12,853 nucleotides of DNA, taken from assembly GCA_002705605.1 (NCBI GenBank), contig PAJD01000006.1, positions 57,238-70,090 on the forward strand, written 5' to 3'. Below, piece after piece: positions 1-5,962 of the stretch; position 1 is the first letter of the stretch, and every line of letters begins with the position of its first letter. A program made the translations under genes and the position numbers. This stretch comes from Fidelibacterota bacterium. GTDB taxonomy: Bacteria; Fidelibacterota; Marinisomatia; SCGC-AAA003-L08; D37C17. The notes beneath the pieces were generated by a model, which saw nothing but the letters and a program-made list of their open reading frames with translations, had not been told where the DNA came from and made no database searches.

Positions 1-123
1 AATATAATTTTAGTCGTAAATCAAAATCCAACTGATTGTGAATTCTCAGATGCTGATTATAATAATGATTCTATTGTAAATATCCAGGATGTTATTTTAG
101 TGATAACTAATATTTTAAATTAA
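1..123 (+). CDS. C-terminal end of a dockerin-like-tailed exported protein (5' partial)
   Basis: Only the last 40 codons lie in the window, ending in TAA at 121-123. The visible sequence, including SDADYNNDSIVNIQDVILVI, is the second half of a dockerin type I-like pair of calcium-binding repeats: a D-x-N-x-D loop followed by an amphipathic helix ending NILN. Nearly the same ending occurs in the genes at 972-1979 and 2404-3384, so this is a third copy of the same C-terminal module in one operon. The catalytic or binding part of the protein lies upstream and cannot be judged. The next gene starts 2 nt after the stop, which indicates co-transcription. The module assignment is fairly safe; the protein's function is unknown. 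Confidence 0.75.
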   Translation, partial: NIILVVNQNPTDCEFSDADYNNDSIVNIQDVILVITNILN

Positions 124-125
124 AT

Positions 126-965
126 ATGAAATTTTATTTTTTAATAATATTGTTTTTGATGTTTTCTTGTGATTTGCCTAATGAAGCTGATGCAGATTGC
201 AGTGGTATTAATATGGGTTCAGCCTTTATTGATGATTGTGGAAGATGTGTTGGTGAATCTTCAGGTTTTATTGAGGGTCATGATAAAGATGATTGTGGCG
301 TTTGCTATGGTGATAATTCTTGCTTAGATGGTCTATGTGTTGATGCTAATGCTATAAATTATCATTCAGAATTACCAGATAATGCTATAGCTGATAATTC
401 TTTATGTATTTATGATGTTTGTCAAACATTGCCATCAAATGATGACTATACTTGTAGTGAAAATGATGTTAATTATCCTTATCAAATAGGAGATCAGCTT
501 AATTGTAATGATTTAGAAATTTCTTTAAATATTTGTTTCCCAGATAATTGTGACAATACGGTGACACTTGGTGATTATTATGGAAAAGTAATTTGGTTTG
601 AGATGACAAGTTCATGGTGAGGGACCTGCGTTTCTCATTTGCCGGGAGCAGATGCATTTATAGCAGAATATTTAGACAATCCAAATTTTGCAGCAATAAC
701 AGCTTTAATGGATGTTGGTCAACCTCATTCTTGTAGTGCATGGGGTAACTTTGGAAATAATAAATTACCTCTTTTAATTGATGGTGGTTCTTCTCTAACT
801 TTCGGTAACCAAAATGGTTTAGAAAGTTTGTTTTTTACAGAAGCTCAAATACCAAAAAGGGTATTTATCGATCATGAAATGAGAGTGTATGATATTGTTG
901 CTGGATATATGAGCCAATCTGAGATAAAATTGAAAATTGATGAAATGTTAAGTTTAATGGAATAA
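126..965 (+). CDS. TlpA/ResA-like thioredoxin-fold selenoprotein, predicted lipoprotein, with in-frame UGA (Sec165)
   Basis: A 279-residue protein read through an in-frame TGA at 618-620. The N-terminus is a lipoprotein-like signal, MKFYFLIILFLMFSC, with acylation likely at Cys15. Residues about 23-100 are a Cys/Asp-rich linker with DDCGRC and DDCGVC repeats and a YHSELPDNAIADNSLC segment of a type common in exported proteins of this style. A redoxin domain follows: YPYQIGDQL, then LGDYYGKVIWFEMTSSW, the usual approach to a WCxxC active site. The TGA sits at the first Cys position, giving U165-G-T-C168. Cys203 (QPHSCSAWGN) and a likely cis-Pro243 (IPKRVFIDH) are shared with the paralogue at 2404-3384. 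Without readthrough the first piece ends at the active site and the second has only a weak TTG start with no ribosome binding site. Likely role: extracytoplasmic thiol-disulfide or peroxide chemistry. The substrate is unknown. No clear Shine-Dalgarno precedes the ATG. Confidence 0.82.
618..654 (+). promoter_or_regulatory. Predicted bacterial SECIS element 1 (Sec UGA plus downstream hairpin)
   Basis: The UGA at 618-620 is followed by a 7-bp stem, CATTTGC at 636-642 pairing with GCAGATG at 648-654 with one U-G wobble. It closes a 5-nt loop, CGGGA, at 643-647. The loop begins 22 nt after the UGA and has G in its second position. Bacterial SECIS elements generally place a small G-containing apical loop about 16-37 nt after the Sec codon. 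An alternative pairing of CTGC (626-629) with GCAG (648-651) also exists. The segment is clearly more GC-rich than its surroundings. The fold was worked out by hand. Confidence 0.72.
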
Positions 966-971
966 TATTTT

Positions 972-1979
972 ATGTTTATTAGATTATTTATAATTATTAT
1001 ATCTTCTTTATTGTTAAGTGTTGATTATCAAACACAAATTCAGCCTATATTTGATAATAACTGTGGAGGTTGTCATTTATCAAATTCTGCTGGTGGTTTA
1101 AATTTATCTAATTATAATAACACCATGTCAAGTGGTGTAGTGATTGAAGGTAATGCTCAATCTAGTTCTTTATATGATAGAATTACAAGAGCAGAATCTG
1201 AGCCTGGAGATATGCCTCCATCTGGTTCTCTATCTCAATCAGATATAGATTTGATTGCTCAGTGGATAAATGAGGGCGCTTTATTTGAAGAAGCTTTAGA
1301 TGTAGAAGGATGTACTGACCCCAATGCTATTTCATGTGCTGAAGAAATAAATACTATTTATTTCCCAGAATGTTCAACATGTTCAGATTCAGAACCATGT
1401 ACAAATTATTATAATGAAAATGCTACAGTTGATAATGGTATGTGTATGTATAATGATGTTCCAAGTTATGATGAGTTTGTAATTTCATCAATTGAAGGTG
1501 GTTACAATGTTGATTGGAGTGGATTTTCACCCCCAGTAGACATTTTGCAATACACATTGCAAAGATGTTTAGATCCAGATGGAGATACTGATGGTGATGG
1601 TAGTTATGAATATGAGAATTGTACGATGCTTGTTCCTCCCATGTCATTTAATTTAAATGCAACTTATGATGATATAGATTCAGTTTTTGAGCTTGATGAT
1701 TATTATGCAAAGTATACACTTTATGTTCATTATCCTAATAATACATATTGGGGCTCAGCAAATGCTTATTATCTATTAGAAGCTGACTCTAGTCAATGTA
1801 TGGCTGGTGATGTAAGCGGAGACGGTGTTATTAATGTTGTTGATGTTATATCTTCAGTAAATCATATTATAGGTAATTCTGTATTAGAAGGAGATAGTTT
1901 TTGTGCAGCTGATTTAAATGGAGATGGTATTATCAATGTCACAGATATTATAAGTTTAATAAATATTATTTTATCGTAA
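972..1979 (+). CDS. Exported monohaem c-type cytochrome with dockerin-like C-terminus
   Basis: The 335-aa product begins with a signal peptide (MFIRLFIIIISSLLLSV). A class I cytochrome c-like domain of the planctomycete-type (PSCyt/CSD-like) follows: IQPIFDNNCGGCH gives the haem motif CxxCH at residues 31-35, and GDMPPSG supplies the probable distal Met81, then DIDLIAQWINEGA. Residues about 113-155 hold a Cys-rich GCTDPNA...NYYNENATVDNGMC module. Residues about 160-270 look like a beta-rich domain that I do not recognise. Residues 278-335 are two dockerin type I-like repeats (GDVSGDGVINVVDVI and DLNGDGIINVTDII). The gene starts 6 nt after the upstream selenoprotein, so the two are probably co-transcribed. 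It likely carries electrons outside the inner membrane, and the tail presumably binds calcium and attaches or targets the protein. The electron partner is unknown; the neighbouring selenoproteins are candidates. Confidence 0.82.
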   Translation: MFIRLFIIIISSLLLSVDYQTQIQPIFDNNCGGCHLSNSAGGLNLSNYNNTMSSGVVIEGNAQSSSLYDRITRAESEPGDMPPSGSLSQSDIDLIAQWINEGALFEEALDVEGCTDPNAISCAEEINTIYFPECSTCSDSEPCTNYYNENATVDNGMCMYNDVPSYDEFVISSIEGGYNVDWSGFSPPVDILQYTLQRCLDPDGDTDGDGSYEYENCTMLVPPMSFNLNATYDDIDSVFELDDYYAKYTLYVHYPNNTYWGSANAYYLLEADSSQCMAGDVSGDGVINVVDVISSVNHIIGNSVLEGDSFCAADLNGDGIINVTDIISLINIILS

Positions 1980-2001
1980 AATTAAAAAAAAGGAGAAATA
2001 A

Positions 2002-2187
2002 ATGAAGTGTGAAAATTGGAGTTGTTGGAAAGAATGTATAGAATTAGCTCTTAAAGTTGTATTCGTAGGAGTTTTTACATGGGGTGTAATGAGTGCGGTT
2101 TGTTGTATGAGTTCTTGTGGCTCAAAGGCTTCTTGTTGTAAGACAACAGCTGTTGAAGCTGGAAAACCATGTAGTTCTGGTAAATAA
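2002..2187 (+). CDS. Small Cys-rich single-span membrane protein, unknown function
   Basis: A 61-aa protein with a strong ribosome binding site (AAAGGAG, about 7 nt before the ATG). Nine of its residues are Cys: 3, 8, 12, 34, 35, 39, 45, 46 and 57. An N-terminal CxxxxCxxxC cluster precedes one hydrophobic segment (about 15-35), and a Cys-rich tail follows (CCMSSCGSKASCCK). I recognise no family. The Cys density suggests metal binding or thiol exchange at the membrane. Its position between a cytochrome c and two thioredoxin-like selenoproteins makes it a possible redox partner or substrate. It is a real gene rather than chance: it has a good ribosome binding site, sits in an operon position, and its neighbour at 2205 has the same character. 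Confidence 0.75.
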   Translation: MKCENWSCWKECIELALKVVFVGVFTWGVMSAVCCMSSCGSKASCCKTTAVEAGKPCSSGK

Positions 2188-2204
2188 AAAATAAAGGAGA
2201 CTTT

Positions 2205-2399
2205 ATGAAAAAATATTTTTTATCATTAGTATTGATTTTTAGTATGGGTTTATTTTTTAGTTCTTGCTCAACATCCTGTTTAAGTGGTTGTTCTACTTCT
2301 TCTTGTTCTAAAACAAGTTGTTGTAGTAAAGATGCAAAAGCATGTGATAAAGAGTGTTCGAAGTCATGTTGTTCTAAAGAGGATAAGAAAGAAGGTTAG
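2205..2399 (+). CDS. Small Cys-rich predicted lipoprotein, unknown function
   Basis: A 64-aa protein preceded by AAAGGAG about 7 nt before its ATG. The N-terminus MKKYFLSLVLIFSMGLFFSSC is a typical signal, with lipidation likely at Cys21. The mature part is about 44 residues, almost all Ser, Cys, Lys, Thr, Asp and Glu. It has Cys at 21, 25, 29, 34, 39, 40, 47, 51, 55 and 56, including two CC pairs and CxxxC spacings, which recalls metallothionein-like sequences. No known family was recognised. Its stop is 4 nt before the second selenoprotein's ATG, so the two are surely co-transcribed. Possible roles, all inferred, are metal sequestration, a thiol buffer, or a disulfide substrate of the adjacent selenoproteins. 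Confidence 0.77.
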   Translation: MKKYFLSLVLIFSMGLFFSSCSTSCLSGCSTSSCSKTSCCSKDAKACDKECSKSCCSKEDKKEG

Positions 2400-2403
2400 G
2401 TTT

Positions 2404-3384
2404 ATGTTTAGATTATTATATGTGATTATTTTCTTTTCATTTTCATTTAACTATGGTGTTGGTGATATTGTATCAGTTTCTGACCAAAATGTAGTAAAAG
2501 AAACGTGTTATCCAGGAAATGGATATGATGTTGGTGATGATTGGAAATTAGCTGATTGGAATGGTTCATTAAATGGTGGAGATTATAATGTTATTTTCAT
2601 TGATATGTCAGCTACTTGGTGACCTGGATGTTATCAGGCACTATCAGGCCCGGCGGGCGAAGTGCACCATAATTTTGAAGATAATGATTATGTTAAGTTT
2701 TTAGGAGCTCTATCTGATTTAAATCAACCATATTCTTGTACTCAATGGGGTAATACTCCTGATGGCGGATATTCTCAAATAGTTCATGATACAAGTTCTG
2801 GTATATATAATATGTTTGGTAATGGCTATGTGCCAATGACTGTATGGCTTGATCATAATATGAGAGTTTTTGATGCTATGAATTCTGCGGGTAGTTGGTC
2901 AATATCTTCTAGAATTAATGAAATGTTAGAAAGTTGTGGAGAGTGTAATATTGATGGAACAGTAATTGAGGATTTAAGCTCAAATAATGATTCTTATCAA
3001 GGATATTGTTGTGAAGAATTTGGTGGTACTTATTATGAATTTAGCGATAGCGCAGATAATTATTGTCAAGGTTCTGATGCAACATGGGTATCTTTATGTT
3101 CCTCTTGTACAGGTACAACAGATACTGATAATGATGGATTAGCTGATGAGTGTGATGATTGTCTTAATATGCTTGGTGATGTCAATGATGATATGATGAT
3201 TGATGTTTTAGATTTAGTAAGTGTAGTTAATATTATACTAGCAGTAACAACTGATGCTTCTGAATGTATGTTGACTGATTCTGATTTGAATAATGATGAT
3301 ATTATTAATATTCAAGATATTATTCTGATTATTAATTCAATTTTGAATGTTCAAATTGATTTTAATAAATATCAAATTGACTAA
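2404..3384 (+). CDS. Exported thioredoxin-fold selenoprotein with dockerin-like C-terminus, in-frame UGA (Sec73)
   Basis: A 326-residue protein read through TGA at 2620-2622. The start ATG at 2404 lies 4 nt after the preceding stop and is followed by a signal peptide (MFRLLYVIIFFSFSFNYG). A longer open frame from 2284 would overlap the Cys-rich gene and is rejected. Residues about 40-72 approach the active site (DYNVIFIDMSATW), and the TGA gives U73-P-G-C76, a Sec version of WCPGC. Downstream, QPYSCTQWGN (Cys112) and YVPMTVWLDHNMRV (probable cis-Pro144) match the paralogue at 126-965. Residues about 240-252 resemble a thrombospondin type 3 calcium repeat (DTDNDGLADECDDC). Residues about 258-316 form two dockerin-like repeats. 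Likely role: secreted or surface thiol or peroxide reduction. It is the last gene before a strong terminator. Selenocysteine insertion is inferred from sequence only. Confidence 0.85.
2620..2665 (+). promoter_or_regulatory. Predicted bacterial SECIS element 2 (Sec UGA plus downstream hairpin)
   Basis: After the UGA at 2620-2622, GCACT (2638-2642) pairs perfectly with AGTGC (2661-2665). Across an asymmetric internal loop, GCCC (2648-2651) pairs with GGGC (2655-2658) around a GGC loop (2652-2654). The apical loop begins 29 nt after the UGA and starts with G, within the normal bacterial SECIS geometry. The run 2647-2659 is almost pure G/C inside a strongly AT-rich gene, as expected if RNA structure rather than protein alone constrains it. 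The fold was worked out by hand. Confidence 0.77.
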
Positions 3385-3414
3385 TAAAATTTTATTTTCA
3401 TTATTTTATAATTT

Positions 3415-3442
3415 AAAAGGGACTCTTGTAGTCCCTTTTTTT
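3415..3442 (+). terminator. Intrinsic terminator closing the selenoprotein operon
   Basis: AAAAGGGACT (3415-3424) pairs with AGTCCCTTTT (3430-3439) around the loop CTTGT, and the T-tract runs to 3442. It is a perfect stem with a GC-rich core and a U-run, 30 nt after the stop codon at 3384. It ends only 4 nt before the ATG of the next gene, so it separates that gene from the upstream operon or could act as a leader attenuator. Confidence 0.9.
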
Positions 3443-3446
3443 ATAT

Positions 3447-4526
3447 ATGAATAATAAGTTTAACATATCAATTATAGGGGCGGGTATTATCGGTCTTTCA
3501 ATTGCTGAAAGATTAAGTAAAAAGTATAAAAATATAATTCTGTTTGATAAAGAATCAACCTTTGGCCAACATGTTTCAAGTAGAAATAGTGAGGTTATTC
3601 ATTCAGGATTTTATTATCCTCTAAATTCACTTAAATCAAAATTTTGTATTGATGGAAACAGTAGGATGTATAGTTTCTCAGATAAATACAATATTAATTA
3701 TAATAAGTGTGGTAAAATGATTATTATAAATAATATGAATGAGGAGGAAGAGCTTTATACTATCTATAATAATGCTAAAGAATGTGGTTTGTCTGGATTG
3801 AAAATTTTAAATCAGAAACAAGCAAAAAAAATAGAGGAGAGAGTTCGATGTGTAAAGGCTTTATGGATTCCTTCTACTGGAATTATTGATTCACATGGAG
3901 TAATGTCAAAATTAGAAAATTTATCAATACTAAATGGAGTTGATTTTGCTTATAACTATTCTTTAAATAATATAGCCTTTCATAAAGGTTTATATGAATT
4001 ATCATTTAATAATAATGAATTAATTTATTCAGATATCGTTATTAATGCCGCTGGTCTTTGGAGTAACAATATTTCTAGAATGTTAAATGTGAATAGTTAT
4101 GATATTGAATATTTTAAGGGTGATTATTATAAATCAAATCTTAAAAATCTAAATTGTTTAATATATCCATTGCCTAAACAGACATCTTTAGGAATGCATA
4201 CTGTCTTATCTTTAAATGGTGATGTTTCATTTGGACCTAATTATTATAAAGTTAATAATATTGATTATTCGATTGATAATAGATATAAAGAAGAATATCT
4301 TAATTGCTTTAAAGAACTATTAGATGATAATAGTTTGAAATTAACTCCTGATTTTTCTGGAATAAGACCAAAGATTAAAAATAATGGAAATTTTAGTGAT
4401 TTTATTATTAAGAATGAAAAAGATCAAGGATTTAATAATTTTATTAATTTGATAGGCATAGACTCTCCTGGTTTAACATCTAGCTTGTCTATAGCAAAAT
4501 ATGTTGAAAATTTAATTGATTATTGA
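3447..4526 (+). CDS. FAD-dependent oxidoreductase, L-2-hydroxyglutarate oxidase (LhgO)-like
   Basis: A 359-aa protein of the D-amino-acid-oxidase fold. The FAD-binding dinucleotide motif IIGAGIIGLSIAERL starts at residue 9, with the ribose-binding acidic residue in LFDKE (about 34). SSRNSEVIHSGFYYP (44-58) is the segment typical of L-2-hydroxyglutarate oxidases and related dehydrogenases, NAAGLWS (200-206) is the second FAD motif, and GMHTVLSLNGDVSFGPNYY matches the family's substrate-domain stretch. It is somewhat shorter than usual for the family (about 390-420). The likely reaction is FAD-linked oxidation of an L-2-hydroxyacid, probably L-2-hydroxyglutarate to 2-oxoglutarate, passing electrons to oxygen or the quinone pool; exact substrate not provable here. 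The ATG is 5 nt from the upstream terminator's T-tract with no Shine-Dalgarno, so translation may start from a leaderless message. It converges on the hydrolase at 4520-5323. Confidence 0.85.
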   Translation: MNNKFNISIIGAGIIGLSIAERLSKKYKNIILFDKESTFGQHVSSRNSEVIHSGFYYPLNSLKSKFCIDGNSRMYSFSDKYNINYNKCGKMIIINNMNEEEELYTIYNNAKECGLSGLKILNQKQAKKIEERVRCVKALWIPSTGIIDSHGVMSKLENLSILNGVDFAYNYSLNNIAFHKGLYELSFNNNELIYSDIVINAAGLWSNNISRMLNVNSYDIEYFKGDYYKSNLKNLNCLIYPLPKQTSLGMHTVLSLNGDVSFGPNYYKVNNIDYSIDNRYKEEYLNCFKELLDDNSLKLTPDFSGIRPKIKNNGNFSDFIIKNEKDQGFNNFINLIGIDSPGLTSSLSIAKYVENLIDY

Positions 4527-5323
4527 TTTAGATAGTCTAATATTATTTTGGATATCTTTTTAGGAATTTCAAGTGGAAATAGATGGGAACATTCATCTAT
4601 AGTTTTAATTTCAATATTTTTATTATTGATCCTGTTTATCTTTTTTTCTGCTGATTCAAAAAATGTATTAGACTCTTTGGCTCTGATTATTAGAGTTGGA
4701 ATTTCGATGTTCTTAATATTTTTCCATATATAATTATCTTCGCTAATTCCAGTTTTATATATTTTATATTCCCATTTTTTAGGGAATGTTATATTTAATG
4801 ATTTATCTTTATTTATTTTGGTTATAGAATTTATATAAATTTTTAAATTTTCATCATTAATATATTTAAATACATTTTTTTTTCTATATGATTTAAATAT
4901 TGAATCATAGCTATCATAGGTCATTTTCCTATTAAGAGTTTTTTTTGATAGAGGATGAAAGTAATCATCTAATCTTGTAAGTCTTATCAATTTCCAAAAT
5001 AGGATAAATCGTGGAATAAATAAGGTTGGGTCTAATAGTATTATTTGAGAAAATAAATTTGGATGGCTAATTGCTGATCTTAAAATTAAATTGCCACCTA
5101 TAGAATGCCCAATACCTATGTTTTTTTGATTTTTTTTTACACTATTAATAAAGTTTTTATGGAATGGCTCCCAATTTTTTAAATTATTTATATCAATATT
5201 ATTAGAAACTAAATTAAAGTGATTAATATAATATGTTTTTTGTATTTTTGTAAATAATGATGAATATGCGTTTGAAGGATATCCATTAGCATGAATAAAA
5301 TAGATGTTTTTTTTATTTATCAT
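4520..5323 (-). CDS. Alpha/beta hydrolase, substrate unknown
   Basis: The only minus-strand gene; 267 aa. It shows the alpha/beta-hydrolase hallmarks: an N-terminal HANGYPSNAYSSLF (residues 11-24) resembling the oxyanion-hole HG region, the nucleophile elbow GIGHSIGG with Ser74, ILLDPTLF after the next strand, and a probable catalytic His247 in DECSHLFPLE. The acid residue is probably in the IIRAKESNTFF segment, but which one is uncertain. No signal peptide or membrane span is seen, so it is probably cytoplasmic. Lys, Asn and Ile are very frequent even for this AT-rich window. Its stop overlaps the end of the convergent FAD oxidoreductase gene by 7 nt, with no terminator between them. No ribosome binding site is evident. 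An esterase or lipase-like role is likely; nothing narrower can be claimed. Confidence 0.85.
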   Translation of the reverse strand: MINKKNIYFIHANGYPSNAYSSLFTKIQKTYYINHFNLVSNNIDINNLKNWEPFHKNFINSVKKNQKNIGIGHSIGGNLILRSAISHPNLFSQIILLDPTLFIPRFILFWKLIRLTRLDDYFHPLSKKTLNRKMTYDSYDSIFKSYRKKNVFKYINDENLKIYINSITKINKDKSLNITFPKKWEYKIYKTGISEDNYIWKNIKNIEIPTLIIRAKESNTFFESAEKKINRINNKNIEIKTIDECSHLFPLEIPKKISKIILDYLNQ

Positions 5324-5407
5324 TAATTATTATTAAAATTTTTATTAAACTAATTTTATAAGTTATGAAATGCTAATTAAATTATACCTATAGTTTTTAT
5401 TCAATTT

Positions 5408-5481
5408 GCACCCGTAGCTCAACTGGATAGAGCACTTGACTACGGATCAAGAGGTTGTAGGTTCGAATCCTACCGGGTGTA
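5408..5481 (+). tRNA. tRNA-Arg (anticodon ACG)
   Basis: A complete 74-nt cloverleaf. Acceptor arm GCACCCG (5408-5414) pairs with CGGGTGT (5474-5480), with a G-U first pair. The D arm is GCTC/GAGC, the anticodon stem CTTGA/TCAAG (5435-5439/5447-5451), the anticodon loop CTACGGA, and the T arm GTAGG/CCTAC around TTCGAAT. The anticodon ACG at 5442-5444 predicts tRNA-Arg for CGN codons after A34 is changed to inosine. The discriminator base is A5481 and no CCA is encoded. It lies just upstream of, and on the same strand as, the SRPBCC gene, so the two may share a transcript. Confidence 0.95.
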
Positions 5482-5498
5482 CAAAAGGAGAATGAGTA

Positions 5499-5951
5499 GT
5501 GAAAGTATATACATTAAAATCTAAGCAAAAGATAAATAAAAGTTTGAAAGAAGTTTTTGATTTTTTTAAAAGTCCAGAAAATCTTTCTAAATTGACACCT
5601 TCTAAGTTAAATTTTAAAATATTAACACCAACACCTATTGAAATGAAAAATGGTCAATTAATTGATTATACAATAAATATATTGGGTTTTAGAGTACATT
5701 GGCGTACAATGATTACTTCTTATTTAGAACCTCATGAATTTGTTGATCAACAGTTGATTGGTCCTTATTCAATGTGGCATCATAAACATACCTTTGAAGA
5801 TAAAGGTGATTATGTTGAGATGAATGATGAGGTTAATTATGTTATTCCTTTTGGTGTATTTGGAAGAATAGCTCACTATTTGTATGTAAAAAAAGAACTT
5901 GAAGGTATTTTTTTGTATAGAACTAAAATTATAGATAAAGTATTTAAATAA
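5499..5951 (+). CDS. SRPBCC-family ligand-binding protein
   Basis: A 150-aa cytoplasmic protein. The GTG start is chosen because AAAGGAG ends about 8 nt upstream and the nearby ATG at 5492 meets a stop after two codons. The N-terminus KSKQKINKSLKEVFDFFKSPENLSKLTP is the classic opening of the SRPBCC (START/polyketide-cyclase-like) fold. The middle has ITSYLEPHEFVDQQLIGPYSMWHHKHTFE, with conserved aromatic and His residues, and the C-terminal helix contains IAHYLYVKKELEGIFLYR. Such small proteins are often encoded next to NAD-dependent epimerase-like proteins, as here (the next gene begins 11 nt later). They bind a hydrophobic ligand in an internal cavity; the ligand is unknown. Family assignment is firm; function is not. 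Confidence 0.85.
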   Translation: MKVYTLKSKQKINKSLKEVFDFFKSPENLSKLTPSKLNFKILTPTPIEMKNGQLIDYTINILGFRVHWRTMITSYLEPHEFVDQQLIGPYSMWHHKHTFEDKGDYVEMNDEVNYVIPFGVFGRIAHYLYVKKELEGIFLYRTKIIDKVFK

Positions 5952-5962
5952 AGGAGTGTAAA

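Noticed and set aside
126..965. Pseudogenes or assembly errors splitting both thioredoxin-like genes
   Set aside because: The same codon change at the same active-site position in two diverged paralogues, with intact frames and conserved motifs on both sides, is better explained by selenocysteine.
1423..1647. Minus-strand open frame of 74 codons, rich in His and Tyr
   Set aside because: Shadow of the cytochrome-dockerin gene; the His/Tyr bias is the antisense of Asp/Asn-rich coding and there is no ribosome binding site.
2284..2403. Upstream extension of the second selenoprotein's frame to 2284
   Set aside because: It overlaps the Cys-rich lipoprotein gene in another frame, has a low-complexity Val/Lys-rich translation and lacks a signal peptide; ATG at 2404 gives a proper signal peptide.
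618..2622. UGA read as Trp (alternative genetic code) to explain the two in-frame TGAs
   Set aside because: Several clear genes in the window end in TGA at the expected place (stops at 4524-4526, 7428-7430 and 10858-10860), Trp is written TGG throughout, and the only in-frame TGAs sit at a redox Cys position followed by hairpins.
2633..2649. Short direct repeat ATCAGGC twice, 10 bp apart
   Set aside because: Falls within the SECIS-like hairpin region and is too short to be a mobile-element or regulatory repeat on its own.
4548..4733. Plus-strand hydrophobic open frame of 61 codons
   Set aside because: Lies entirely antisense to the alpha/beta hydrolase; its hydrophobicity mirrors the Lys/Asn/Ile-rich codons of that gene.
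5324..5407. Possible promoters for the divergent hydrolase and tRNA genes (TATACC at 5383-5388, TATAGT at 5389-5394)
   Set aside because: In such AT-rich DNA -10-like hexamers are frequent, and no matching -35 element was found at a 16-18 nt spacing.
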